Shown here in pieces: positions 46,177 to 55,635 of a DNA stretch of 64,000 nt. The notes under the pieces are model-generated. The model was given only the letters and a program-made list of their open reading frames with translations, was not told the DNA's origin and ran no database searches. Every line of letters starts with the position of its first letter. Within the stretch, counting starts at the first letter, position 1. The position numbers were made by a program, and so were the translations under genes. The stretch comes from Paraburkholderia sp. BL10I2N1 (lineage in GTDB: Bacteria > Pseudomonadota > Gammaproteobacteria > Burkholderiales > Burkholderiaceae): contig NZ_SNWA01000004.1 of NCBI RefSeq assembly GCF_004361815.1, positions 316,915 to 380,914 on the forward strand, read 5' to 3'.

Positions 46177-47365
46177 AACCCGATTCCTTTGAGCCGAGCC
46201 TGGCAAGCGCCTCACTGACGGTCAGGCAGGTGACGTCATCCCGGCCCATGGTCCGAGTGAGCCGGTACAGATACGAGGGCACTGATGCGACGTGCCAGTC
46301 CGGTATCACAAGCAGGCGCTGCGCGTAGTAAGCGAGGCCGCCGATGCTGCGCTTGAACTTCTGGCCGAGAGTCTCCGGGCTGACGTAGGTTTTGAGGTCG
46401 ATGCCTGTATCGCCCACTGCGATGTCGACTCGATCGCGAAACGGATAAAGTTCGGCTGGTGTGCCGCTCGCACGGAGCGCGTCATAAAGGCGAAGTTCGT
46501 CGATTCCCGGTTCGACCCAGTATTGCCGGATACCGCGTGCGACACGCATCACGGAACTGGCGGCGACGGATCGCGATGACCGCGCGGGATAGGTGGCAAC
46601 GCACGCGGCTGTACGGCAGACGAGCCCTGCTCGCCCCTTCTTCATTGCGTTTCCGCAGTGATCACAAATGGGAACCGTCCCGTCGACACACCACCCTGTT
46701 GGCACAGCCTCGTAAAATTCCCGCTGGATAATCAGCCACACACGGGCCGGCACCTCCTCCGTCAATCCGAGCTTGAAGTCGTCAAGATTGCACACAGGAT
46801 TGCGAACGACGAAGTCACGCACCTTCGTGTAGTAGGCGTTGGCCTGCCCTTCGGGATGACGGCTGAGGACATCCATGAACCTGGCGAATAGCTGTTCTTC
46901 GATCGCAGCCGTCATGCCGGTGAACCCTGCGGCCAGTTCCTCGGCCTCTGCTGTCGGAATGCCGTCGTCCGCGTGAATCAGCACCGTGTGATTGAGTCCG
47001 GCGTGCACGACCTCGGGAAGCGTCAACCATTCGCCCAATGGACGGGTGCACAGCGCCAGAAGATCATGGATTTCTGCGCCATGGTCGGGAAGACCCTGGA
47101 TAAGGCAGGCTCTCGAGATGGCACCCATTGCCCGGCGGTCATCGGGCCCCAGGCCGACCGGCGATCCATGCGTGCGGCTGGTCCCGGAGACCATTTTCCC
47201 TTCGAAAAGGGACATTCTCGCCAAGCGGATGACTAGCGCGGCCAGGCTGGCGATCAACCGGTCGTTGTTCGTCGATTCATGAAAGCCTGACTCATCGCCG
47301 TGTTCTGTTGCACCAGCATGCATTGCCTGCCGCATTTCTGCGGCACTCTCGGAGACATCGCGCAT
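46169..47365 (-). CDS. REase-fold protein with zinc ribbon (pPIWI_RE_Y-like), first gene of the operon
   Basis: A 398-residue protein. Residues about 1-220 are helical and unlike known folds to my eye. A treble-type zinc ribbon follows (Cys234, Cys237, Cys250, Cys255: CDHCG ... CRTAAC). The C-terminal part has a PD-(D/E)xK nuclease core: ELYPFRDRVDIAVG, then GIDLKTYVSPETLG (Asp323, Lys325), then a YYAQRLLVIPDW strand. This zinc ribbon plus REase arrangement and its position in front of a DinG-like helicase match the restriction-endonuclease-like gene of pPIWI-RE operons. It is probably the effector nuclease or a DNA-binding partner. The ribosome binding site before ATG 47365 is weak; starts at residues 11 or 15 are possible. 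Confidence 0.78.
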   Translation of the reverse strand: MRDVSESAAEMRQAMHAGATEHGDESGFHESTNNDRLIASLAALVIRLARMSLFEGKMVSGTSRTHGSPVGLGPDDRRAMGAISRACLIQGLPDHGAEIHDLLALCTRPLGEWLTLPEVVHAGLNHTVLIHADDGIPTAEAEELAAGFTGMTAAIEEQLFARFMDVLSRHPEGQANAYYTKVRDFVVRNPVCNLDDFKLGLTEEVPARVWLIIQREFYEAVPTGWCVDGTVPICDHCGNAMKKGRAGLVCRTAACVATYPARSSRSVAASSVMRVARGIRQYWVEPGIDELRLYDALRASGTPAELYPFRDRVDIAVGDTGIDLKTYVSPETLGQKFKRSIGGLAYYAQRLLVIPDWHVASVPSYLYRLTRTMGRDDVTCLTVSEALARLGSKESGYA

Positions 47366-48039
47366 GGTTCTCTAGCTTCGCTCGCCCTCTCGCTGTACCT
47401 GTTCGGTCACGGCATGGACGCGCGGCACATTTATCGTTGTTGTCGGGCAGCGTACACTTTCTGTCCGGTCAATATACCGACTCCAACGCGCCAGTCAAGG
47501 CCACGAACACACACACCCGTAAGTGTTTGCATGGGCGCTGTCCATCGCAATCTGTCCCGCCGACTTACCTGTTGTTTTCGACCGGATGCAAAGAAACTTG
47601 AACAGGCGACGCCCTTCGGTCACGCAATCGTTTGCGCATTTTTTCGAGTGCGTCTCTGGCCATGCGTATCGCATAAACACCCTTCAGATTCGTCCGTGAT
47701 TGCGGATTCGGAGCACTTGCATGGTATCCCCGTGATTTCAATACAGATTACGACGATAGCGCGATCTAGGTGCCACAAGGGCTAGCGCTCAGCCCCCAAT
47801 ACTATATTCAATAAAATCAAATATTTGCTGTCTGGTCTTTTTGTGTTACCTGAGAAACGGTCTGGCAAGGCTTATCCGGCCGTCAGGTGCTTTGACGGGC
47901 GACATGGGGCGTGTTTGGCAGCGATAATTTAATTTATCTTTGATAGCCTTTCATAGGCGAGTAGAAAAACCGTTTTATATCGTTATATCTGTATGAAATA
48001 ATATGGCGGAGATATCCTTTTCCCCGCCAGGAGTCCTGC
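47366..48039. other. intergenic region between two divergent island operons
   Basis: 674 bp between the divergent pPIWI-RE operon and the KfrA-like/recombinase pair. It contains the operon promoter (47471-47498). The part from 47800 to 48000 is A/T-rich with several TATA-like and TTTAT stretches and probably holds the promoter of the rightward genes. No further gene was recognised. Confidence 0.6.
47471..47498 (-). promoter_or_regulatory. sigma-70 promoter of the pPIWI-RE operon
   Basis: Read leftward: TTGACT (47498-47493), 16-bp spacer, TATATT (47476-47471). Both hexamers are close to consensus. The predicted start point near 47464 leaves about 100 bases of leader before ATG 47365. Confidence 0.6.
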
Positions 48040-49005
48040 ATGCCCCGCCCGGCCGCCGTTACCCCCGAACAGATCCGTTCCGCCGTGCTGTCGATGCTCG
48101 CCGAGGCCGGCGATGCAGCACCGCCCACTGGCGAACGCTTCCGCAAGGTCGTGTCGGTACGGAAACTCCGCGCGCGGCTCGGTGCGGGCGATCCGGCTAC
48201 CCTTGCGCGGGCACTCAACGCCGTCGAGGCCGAGGTCGTGCGCGCGGGACTCGCCGACATCGCGATGCCCGGCATTCCCGTCGAAATCGCCGAGCAGATG
48301 CGCGCGCTGTGGCAAGCGGCCGTGGCCGTGCAACTTGAGGACGTGGTGCGCCTGAAGGTAGATGCACAACAGGCGATTGCGGCGGCCGATGCGGCGCGCA
48401 CCGATGCCGAACTGCGCGTCGAACTGCTGCGCCAGGAATTGAGCGAGCTGCGAGCGGGGGTCTCCTCACGCGACATCGAACTGTCCGATCTGCGGGCCCA
48501 GAACGCGATGCTGCGCGAGCGGTGCGCGGCGCTCGATGCGGCAGCCCAGGAACGCCAGGCGCAACTCCACGCCGCGACAGCGGAGCGGGCGGCGGTTGAG
48601 CGCACGCACGCGGGCGCACTGGCGGACGTGCAACATCGGTACGAGGCGCTGTCGAAACAGTTGCTGCAGGAAACTGCCCACCAGCGCGAGGCCCTGAAAA
48701 AAGAGCATGCGCACTCCACGGCGCAACTCAAGTTCGCCGAGCGCCGTGTTGCCACGCTTGACGGCGAACGCGAACGGCTCGAAGGCGAACTCGCGAGCGA
48801 GCGCGAAGCCCGCCAGCAGGCGGTCGGCGAAGCGCTGGCGCTCAAGGCGATCAACGCGAGCCAGTATGCGCAGCTCGACGAACTGCTGCGCCTCGTGTCG
48901 GCACAGGAGGCCCGTCGCGCACCGGTGGCGTCCAGCCGTCTCGCGACCGCGAGGCGCACCACCGGCACTTCGAAGAGCGGCACGACTAAGCCCAGGAAGA
49001 CATGA
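48040..49005 (+). CDS. KfrA-like DNA-binding coiled-coil protein
   Basis: A 321-residue protein with a KfrA_N-type DNA-binding domain (VTPEQIRSAVLSMLAEAGDA, KVVSVRKLRARLGAGDPATL) and then an almost uninterrupted Ala/Glu/Gln/Arg-rich coiled coil from about residue 95 to 275. The tail is basic (RRTTGTSKSGTTKPRKT). KfrA-type proteins bind plasmid or island DNA and act in partition or regulation. AGGAG precedes the start. It overlaps the recombinase gene by 4 bp (ATGA), a pairing seen repeatedly on integrated islands in Burkholderia-like genomes (recollection). Confidence 0.82.
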   Translation: MPRPAAVTPEQIRSAVLSMLAEAGDAAPPTGERFRKVVSVRKLRARLGAGDPATLARALNAVEAEVVRAGLADIAMPGIPVEIAEQMRALWQAAVAVQLEDVVRLKVDAQQAIAAADAARTDAELRVELLRQELSELRAGVSSRDIELSDLRAQNAMLRERCAALDAAAQERQAQLHAATAERAAVERTHAGALADVQHRYEALSKQLLQETAHQREALKKEHAHSTAQLKFAERRVATLDGERERLEGELASEREARQQAVGEALALKAINASQYAQLDELLRLVSAQEARRAPVASSRLATARRTTGTSKSGTTKPRKT

Positions 49006-50495
49006 GCGAAACAACGAGCCCCGCCGACTGGATCGATGGCGGCATGACGCCACCGCGGCGGCTGCCGGCGGACACCAACGCGGCGCTCGCGTATCTGGCC
49101 GACACGCTCGGCCACGTCGTCTACACGCGCTGGACCCTGGCGGCGATCAAGGGCCGGTACGCCTCGCTCGCCGACGCGAAGGTGGCCCATCCCGCGGTCA
49201 TGCGGCAGTTGCTTGATCACGCGGTCGTGATCGAGTACTGGGATCGCGGCCGTGTGCGCACCGCGGCCATCGACGATGCGCCGACACCGGAGGCGGTGCT
49301 GCAACGCGTTCTGCATACGCAGCGGCGGCGCTTCAAGGTCTCGCCCGAAGCCGGGTTGCCGGCGGCGACCGGTGAGCCGATACGGGATACGACAGCGCTG
49401 GTCACGGTGCCGCAACCATTGATCGCGTGGCTTGCCCGGGCTGGACGCTTCGCGAATGTGGCGAGCGCAACCAACACGCTCGGCGTGGGCGACGACGCGC
49501 AGGCTGTCGCGCTCTTCCTGCGCGATCGCGCGAGCCGCTCGCCGCATACGCTGCGTGCATACCGGACCGAACTGCGGCGGCTGGTCACGTGGTGCGAAGC
49601 GCAGCAACTCGGTCCGCTGTCGGATCTCACGCGCCACGACCTGCTCGCGTACCGGCAGGCATTGCGCAAGCCCTCTCATGACGTCGTCGACGACAACAAC
49701 CGGACGGTGGCGGAAGCGACCCAGGCACGGGCACTCGCGGTCGTCGCGAGCCTGTTCCGCTACTGGACCGAGACCGGCTATCTGACCGCCAATCCGGCTG
49801 CAGGGCTCGTCCGTGGCGGACGCTCGCGCACGAGCTTCGCACCGCAACGGATGCTGCCGAGCGCGTTGCTTGCCGCATGTGACACGTGGGTCGCTGAAAG
49901 TTTCAACGACGACGACGCGCTGGTCGTCGCGCGGCGCCGCGCAATCTGGGCGCTATACCGGTACACCGGCGTGCGCCTGGTTGAACTCGTGTGGTCCGAC
50001 GACGCGCAGTTGCCGAAACTCGAGGTCGACCGCATCAACGGCATCGAGTGCTGGACGCTGCACGTGCTCGGCAAGGGTCGCAAGACGCGAGCGGTTCCGT
50101 TGCCGGGACTCTGCGTTCCGATCCTGAGAACGTACCGGCAACTGCGCGGCCTGCCGCCGCAGCCCAGTCTCTATGAGCATGCGGCACTGATTCACGGACT
50201 TAAGGGCGGCTCGCTGCACAGCTCCGGCCTCTACGATGAGGTGAAGGCAATCTTCATCGCGACGGCCGACCGCATCGAGAAAACCGATCATGCGGGCGCT
50301 GCGCGCCTGCGATCGGCATCACCGCACTGGCTGCGCCACGGCTATGCCAGGCAACTCGTGGTGGACCATCAGGTGCCATTGCCGGCCGCACAGGCTCTGC
50401 TCGGGCACGCGTCAGTGCAAACGACCGCGATCTACGCAAAAACCGACTTGTCGCAGTTGCGCGCCTTTGTGGACCAGACGTTCAGCGACAGTTGA
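49002..50495 (+). CDS. tyrosine recombinase/integrase
   Basis: A 497-residue site-specific recombinase. The core-binding (SAM-like) domain lies near residues 155-265 (DRASRSPHTLRAYRTELRRL ... SHDVVDDNN). The catalytic domain has the first arginine in RYTGVRLVELVWSDDA, the HxxR box in SPHWLRHGYARQLV, the second histidine in LLGHASVQTT and the tyrosine in TAIYAKTDL. The N-terminal 150 residues are an extra domain. It is translated with the KfrA-like protein and sits at the right border of the foreign block carrying the pPIWI-RE genes, so it is the likely integrase of that island. Confidence 0.88.
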   Translation: MSETTSPADWIDGGMTPPRRLPADTNAALAYLADTLGHVVYTRWTLAAIKGRYASLADAKVAHPAVMRQLLDHAVVIEYWDRGRVRTAAIDDAPTPEAVLQRVLHTQRRRFKVSPEAGLPAATGEPIRDTTALVTVPQPLIAWLARAGRFANVASATNTLGVGDDAQAVALFLRDRASRSPHTLRAYRTELRRLVTWCEAQQLGPLSDLTRHDLLAYRQALRKPSHDVVDDNNRTVAEATQARALAVVASLFRYWTETGYLTANPAAGLVRGGRSRTSFAPQRMLPSALLAACDTWVAESFNDDDALVVARRRAIWALYRYTGVRLVELVWSDDAQLPKLEVDRINGIECWTLHVLGKGRKTRAVPLPGLCVPILRTYRQLRGLPPQPSLYEHAALIHGLKGGSLHSSGLYDEVKAIFIATADRIEKTDHAGAARLRSASPHWLRHGYARQLVVDHQVPLPAAQALLGHASVQTTAIYAKTDLSQLRAFVDQTFSDS

Positions 50496-51237
50496 TCGAG
50501 GCCGTGTTGAGCGCGCCGCGCGGGTTGTGCTGCTTGCCTATCGGTTTGCGGTTCCGAATGCTGAGCGTGCTGGCGTTGCCTGATCGAGCACATACGCTAT
50601 CCAGTTCGGGAGCAGACAACTGAGTCCGGGCCACGAAGCGTCATTCGCTCGCACCATCGCTTAGACATCCTGGCGTCGGTTCCACTCAGGAATCGGCCAT
50701 TCAATTTGAAGCGGAGAGATGGGTGCTTGACCTCGCCTCTCGTTTGTAGTCCGGACGCAGTTAGCGGACCGAGTTCTCCGGTCGTGTGGCCCGATAGCAA
50801 CTTGATCGAAATGAGCCTTATCGTGGGGCGACCACCTTCACCGTTGCGGCGAACCGGTTCTGATTTTAGTGGCCGGATCGGTCTCGAGCGACATTGAAAC
50901 AACCAACGGGTCGGCATTAGGCGAGTTACGTTTGCAGTGATCTCGCTCATCGTCGCAACTTGAGCGGTCGCTTACGAACCAGTCCGACCAGCGGTATCGG
51001 ACCGTCTGCCGTTCCGATCAATGTCGGAACACCACTGCACGGATACCGTTGCAAGCGTCCCGGACGCGCGTCCTGCTGAGGCGGACTAAACTACCGGCTT
51101 GCGCGCGATCACCTGATCTGAAGACCACATGCATCTCATGCATCCGCATCATTTCGTGCGCCTTGTCGGAAGTGGCGATTCTCGGCCGGGCACCGGTGAC
51201 CAACGAGGCAAGGATTTCTCAAAACCCAACGCCGCTG
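50496..51237. other. unassigned 742-bp stretch
   Basis: No gene with a recognisable product. Open frames exist (for example 50597-50950 on the minus strand) but lack ribosome binding sites and known motifs. The right attachment site of the island may lie here; no tRNA and no direct repeat partner was found by eye. Confidence 0.4.
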
Positions 51238-52809
51238 CTATTGCTTTTGCTCTGCCTGAACCCAAACACGGAAGGCCGCGACTGCGCTTTGCAGCCGGTA
51301 CGCCTGCTCCTCAAGCGACGCGGCTGCGGCTGCTGCCTGCTCGACGAGCGCCGCGTTCTGCTGCGTTACCCGATCCATTTGCACGATCGCGCAATTGACC
51401 TGATCGATGCCGGATGACTGTTGATCCGAAGCAGCGCTGATTTCGCTCATGATGTCGGTCACGTGCTTCACGGCCAGCACAACCTCGTTCATTGTGCCGC
51501 CAGCGCGGATGACAAGTTCGCTGCCGCGTTGCACCTTGGCCGCCGTGTCGCCGATCAGTTCCCTGATCTCCCGGGCGGCCGTCGCCGAGCGTTGCGCCAG
51601 ACTCCGTACCTCGCCGGCCACCACCCCGAAACCACGCCCCTCTTCTCCCGCCCGCGCAGCTTCCACTGCGGCATTGAGCGCGAGAATGTTGGTCTGAAAC
51701 GCGATGCCTTCGATCACGGCGATGATATCGACGATCTCGCGCGAGCTTGCCGAAATTCCGTCCATCATTTCGACCACTTCACCCGCGACCTGACCGCCCG
51801 ATTGCGCGATACCGGACGCCCGGGCCGCGAGCGCGCTCGCCTCTCGCGCGTTTTCGGCATTCTGTCTGACCGTCGCCGTCAACTGCTCCATGCTCGCAGC
51901 CGTTTCTTCCAGCGAAGCGGCCTGCCGTTCGGTGCGCGCGGACAGATCATTGTTACCCGCCGCGATTTCGCGAATGCCATGACCGATTGCGTCCGCACTA
52001 CTGCGTACCTGCCCTACCGTATTGACCAATCCGCCCTGCATGCGGCCCAGCGCGGTGGCGAGCTGTCCCATCTCGTTGCGACTGCCCGCTTCGATGCGAC
52101 CGGTCAGGTCGCCTGCAGCGATTCTGGCGAAGTGCTGAATGGTCGTGTCGACAGGCCGCACGATCGCAGCGGCCAGCGCGATACGCGCGAAGAGGCCCAG
52201 CAGGACAACGCCAATACCGGTAGTGGCAGATATCCAAAGGCCCACCTCGAATCGCTTCGCGGACACTTCATAGCGCTGGCGCTGGCGCTCGCTGTGATAC
52301 CACTCGAGCGCGGCACTGGCAGTGCGGTAGTCCGCGTACGCTGAGTTTGCCGCTTGCGCCTGAATGGTGTGAAAGGTCAGAACGTCGTTCTGTTCCAGCG
52401 CCGCTATCTGCGGGGCCATTACCCTAGTCAGGAACGCATCCCGTTTTAGTCGCAGCGTGTCAGCGAGTGCCCGCTCGGTACCATCCACCGGATGCCCCGA
52501 CAGGCCAGAGCCGAGGAGCGCATCGCTCTCGCCCAGCAGTTTTCGTGCATGCGATAGGACCTGCTCCGCATTCCCCCCGACTCGCCCGGCCGTCTCTACT
52601 TCGTTCAATGCGAGGCGTGCCTGCAAGATGCGCTCAGCGCTCGCTTTCAGGTCCACCAGCGCGACCGTGTCATTGCTGTACATCTGTTCGAGTTCGACGT
52701 CGCGGCGATGGACGCCCATGGCAGCGGTCAGGATTGATGCGAGAAGCGCGATAGTGTAGACCGCTATAGTGACGCTCAGCCCGGTGCGGATAGTGAGGTT
52801 CTTGAACAT
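51238..52809 (-). CDS. methyl-accepting chemotaxis protein
   Basis: A 523-residue transmembrane chemoreceptor. TM1 is at residues about 10-30 ([20 protein letters not shown]), followed by a four-helix Tar-like periplasmic sensor (about 35-190), TM2 near 190-212, a HAMP domain ([20 protein letters not shown]) and the cytoplasmic signalling hairpin. The tip is highly conserved: [20 protein letters not shown] and [20 protein letters not shown]. Adaptation regions flank it. The C terminus (VWVQAEQKQ) lacks the NWETF pentapeptide that tethers CheR/CheB. Ligand unknown. It is transcribed alone. Confidence 0.93.
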   Translation of the reverse strand: MFKNLTIRTGLSVTIAVYTIALLASILTAAMGVHRRDVELEQMYSNDTVALVDLKASAERILQARLALNEVETAGRVGGNAEQVLSHARKLLGESDALLGSGLSGHPVDGTERALADTLRLKRDAFLTRVMAPQIAALEQNDVLTFHTIQAQAANSAYADYRTASAALEWYHSERQRQRYEVSAKRFEVGLWISATTGIGVVLLGLFARIALAAAIVRPVDTTIQHFARIAAGDLTGRIEAGSRNEMGQLATALGRMQGGLVNTVGQVRSSADAIGHGIREIAAGNNDLSARTERQAASLEETAASMEQLTATVRQNAENAREASALAARASGIAQSGGQVAGEVVEMMDGISASSREIVDIIAVIEGIAFQTNILALNAAVEAARAGEEGRGFGVVAGEVRSLAQRSATAAREIRELIGDTAAKVQRGSELVIRAGGTMNEVVLAVKHVTDIMSEISAASDQQSSGIDQVNCAIVQMDRVTQQNAALVEQAAAAAASLEEQAYRLQSAVAAFRVWVQAEQKQ

Positions 52810-52977
52810 GGCGTCGAACTGTGCGCGCCTGGAGTTGTAGGGGCGCGCACACCTTTTTTAGTGAGTTGTTGTAGTTCACACTGGGCGCCGCGCCGGTTCC
52901 CAGCGTGGCCTCAGGGTGGCTTTGCCTTCGACATGTAGCAGAACAGTTGGCCGCAAGTCTATCCGGTCCGCGTTATC

Positions 52978-53115
52978 TCAACGTTCAACAAGATCTCTGA
53001 CAGTAGTGAACGTCGTTGGCAAAGAGATGTTGCTGCTCCGCTCAAACGTATCGATGGATAACCAGAGGACCGCAGTGATCACGCCGAGCGCACCAAGGGT
53101 AATAATAGATTTCAT
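52978..53115 (-). CDS. possible 45-residue single-span membrane protein
   Basis: Too short for a usual ORF call. From ATG 53115 it reads MKSIITLGALGVITAVLWLS, a good membrane helix, then IDTFERSSNISLPTTFTTV and stops after DLVER. The basic residue before the helix and the short polar tail look like a genuine small membrane protein, although the ribosome binding site (GGCAGCGAG) is poor. The rest of 52810-53296 shows no gene. Confidence 0.38.
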   Translation of the reverse strand: MKSIITLGALGVITAVLWLSIDTFERSSNISLPTTFTTVRDLVER

Positions 53116-53255
53116 CTCGCTGCCTGCTTATACAAGGAATCGCACCGTACTTAATGATTGAGGAGCAGGACCACGGCATCTGTCCGGGCAGTCCGCGGCC
53201 TCTGTCCGCGGTCAGATCCGTGGAAGATCCCGCATGGTTGGTCAGGGACCAAGGA

Positions 53256-53280
53256 CTCGCGCGCAACGGCTGCGCGCGAG
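53256..53280 (-). terminator. strong hairpin after the porin gene
   Basis: A perfect 10-bp inverted repeat, CTCGCGCGCA (53256-53265) and TGCGCGCGAG (53271-53280), with a 5-nt loop begins 17 bp beyond the porin stop. No long T run follows, so it may act as a transcript-end stabiliser or weak terminator. Confidence 0.55.
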
Positions 53281-53296
53281 CCGGTCTTCCTGTCGA

Positions 53297-54442
53297 TCAG
53301 AAAGCGTGACGCAGGCCCAGCATGACCGCCACTGTCCCCATCCCCGGCGCCACCGGCTGCCCGTATGCGATCGTCTGGGTCATATCTCCATGGTTGTTCA
53401 CCCAACCCACCTGGGCATAGACCAGTGAAGTTTTGGAAAGGCTGTATTCGGCGCCTCCGGCGACCTCGAGCGATTTGTTGGCCGATTTGTTCCGGTCCTT
53501 CAAATAGTAAACGCCGCTGGTGACCTTCAATGCCGACGAGACCTGATAGCCGAGGCCGGCCGAATACAGGTCGAGGCTCGTACCACCGAAAGGATTCGAA
53601 GCGCTCTTCGCAGCCGGGTTCGCGCCATTGCTGTACGACGCGGACATCGAAATGCCGTTCAGCGTCGTATATTTCGCGCCGAGGTACCAGTAGCGATTGT
53701 TGTTCAGCCCGGTGGCGACCGTCGTCGGCCCTGGGTTGGTGTCATGCCCGCTGTAGTACACGGCCGACAGATTGAGACCATAGTTCGAATACTTCAGCAC
53801 TGCGGATTCGCGCGTGCCGCCCTGAAAGCTGCCGGGCACGCCGCCGGGCGCATATTCAAGCAAAGCGCTCGCACCATGGAACTTCGGGGATTCGTACACG
53901 ATTGCATTGCTGTCGTACAGCGCCCCGATCGGCCCGTTGGTGCTGGTGCCCGGCCAGCCTGCCGCCGTGTTCATGCCGATCCACGCGGTCAGAATACTGC
54001 CGAAATAGCCCCCCGAGCGAACATCGGTTTCAGCCATCGCGTACGCCATCGGTACGACCTGGCGGCCGGCGGTGACTGAGCCGAAAAATCCTGACATGCC
54101 GACAGTTGCGTACTGGTTGAACATCGCGGTCGCACCCGCCGTATCCGCAAGGCCAGACTTGCCGGTGCCACTGTCAAAAGACCCTTGCAGCCTGAAGTTT
54201 AAGTGATAACCGCCGCCGATATCCTCGGTACCCTTCATGCCCCACAGGCTCGAGTAGAGACCGGCATCCTTGTAGCGATAAACCGACCCGAGGTTTTTTG
54301 CTGTCGGGCTGAAAGATGCCGCCGACGTGCTTTGATACAACAGCCCTGAATCGACGACGCCGTACAGCGTCACCGACGATTGTGCATGAGCCGCCCCCCC
54401 GATTGCAGCCAGCGCGGCTGCTGCTACCCATTTCAATTTCAT
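53297..54442 (-). CDS. outer-membrane general porin (Burkholderia type)
   Basis: A 381-residue trimeric 16-strand porin. Residues 1-20 are a signal peptide (KLKWVAAAALAAIGGAAHA, cleavage before QSSVTLYG). The first strand SVTLYGVVDSGLLYQ, the alternating beta strands, and the C-terminal VMLGLRHAF ending in phenylalanine (BAM recognition) are typical. CAGGAGAC precedes the start. It lies downstream of and in the same direction as the biotin-carboxylase operon, 290 bp away, so it may have its own promoter but could take up that pathway's substrate. Confidence 0.93.
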   Translation of the reverse strand: MKLKWVAAAALAAIGGAAHAQSSVTLYGVVDSGLLYQSTSAASFSPTAKNLGSVYRYKDAGLYSSLWGMKGTEDIGGGYHLNFRLQGSFDSGTGKSGLADTAGATAMFNQYATVGMSGFFGSVTAGRQVVPMAYAMAETDVRSGGYFGSILTAWIGMNTAAGWPGTSTNGPIGALYDSNAIVYESPKFHGASALLEYAPGGVPGSFQGGTRESAVLKYSNYGLNLSAVYYSGHDTNPGPTTVATGLNNNRYWYLGAKYTTLNGISMSASYSNGANPAAKSASNPFGGTSLDLYSAGLGYQVSSALKVTSGVYYLKDRNKSANKSLEVAGGAEYSLSKTSLVYAQVGWVNNHGDMTQTIAYGQPVAPGMGTVAVMLGLRHAF

Positions 54443-54732
54443 TGCGTCTCCTGTTTCACTGCTTTCAAAAAAACGGAACAGGGTGTATTCGCACCCAACA
54501 AAAAAGGTCGACCACCGCTCCGTCAGAGCAGCATATGATTATTAAATAAGTACTACGAAATACGAGTGTAATCACTACGCCCGTACCTCATTAAACTCAA
54601 TGAATTTCTCCTCGAGCCCATGTTGCCGCCGACAATGCGACGGCATGATGAGCGCCAGAGCCTAACTACGAGGTGTTACGGCTACCAACGTAGGCACAAA
54701 TCCGAATCCCGAAGTCACCCCTGAACGAAAAA

Positions 54733-55563
54733 TCAGGAACCGGCTCGCGGATTTCGGTCATCGAGAATGTCGCGCATGCGGTTCTCGATTTGTTCCCTGG
54801 TCTCCGGATGCGGCAGAATGTAGAAGCGTCCAGCCTTGACCGCCTCAAGTGTCATCTGCGCAATATCGGCAGCGGAAAATCTGGCGTCGCGGATTCTTTC
54901 ATCGTGGCCCGTGCTGAGAAAGCGAGCACCCAGCGGATTCGTCGCTGCCAGTTCAGCGGGACGATTACGCGCCGCTTCGGCGATGCCGGTATTGACGAAG
55001 CCGGGGCAGAGCACGGATACGCCGATCTGCGCGCCGGCAGCTTCCAGTTCCAGTTGCAGGCACTCCGACATCGCGACCACGGCGTGTTTGCTTGCGCAAT
55101 AGATGCCGCCTCCCGGCACCGGCACCAGACCGGCCCGCGATGCGGTATTGACGATATGACATGGACTCTTCTGTTCCAGCATGTGCGGAACAAAACTGCG
55201 GATGCCGTGCGCCACGCCCATCACGTTGATGCCGAACACCCACTCCCAATCCTGCAGCGTGGTGGCCCAAAGCGGGCCGGCAAGCACAACGCCGGCATTG
55301 TTGAACAGCAGATGGGCAGCGCCGAAACGCTCAAAAGTCTTGATCGCCACCTGCTCAACCTGTTCCGCCTTGGCGACGTCGCATTTCAGGGCGAGAGTCT
55401 GGGTCGACTGTGGCAGCAGACCGACGGTATCCTGCAAACCCTTTTCATCGACATCGGTCAGCACCAGATGCATGCCTTCGCGGGCGCAACAAATCGCCAA
55501 TTCGCGACCGAAACCGCTGGCCGCACCAGTAATGACAGAAATTTTGTCTTTGAGCTGCTTCAC
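54733..55563 (-). CDS. short-chain dehydrogenase/reductase
   Basis: A 276-residue classical SDR. NAD(P)-binding motif ITGAASGFGRELA, structural NNAG (LLFNNAGVVLAG), catalytic serine in NTASRAGLVPV and YCASK with the Tyr/Lys pair. DVDEKG after the second strand, an acidic position, suggests NAD preference. As the last gene of the carboxylase/CoA operon it likely interconverts an alcohol and a ketone that enters or leaves the pathway (inference). Confidence 0.88.
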   Translation of the reverse strand: MKQLKDKISVITGAASGFGRELAICCAREGMHLVLTDVDEKGLQDTVGLLPQSTQTLALKCDVAKAEQVEQVAIKTFERFGAAHLLFNNAGVVLAGPLWATTLQDWEWVFGINVMGVAHGIRSFVPHMLEQKSPCHIVNTASRAGLVPVPGGGIYCASKHAVVAMSECLQLELEAAGAQIGVSVLCPGFVNTGIAEAARNRPAELAATNPLGARFLSTGHDERIRDARFSAADIAQMTLEAVKAGRFYILPHPETREQIENRMRDILDDRNPRAGS

Positions 55564-55635
55564 TGAACGTCTCCGTTTTATTCCGGTTTATCCGGGTACC
55601 TAACCGCCATCCAGCGTGATGCGTGCTGGCCTGAG

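Noticed and set aside
50496..51237. tRNA attachment site at the right island border
   Set aside because: No cloverleaf-like sequence or matching direct repeat could be found by eye.
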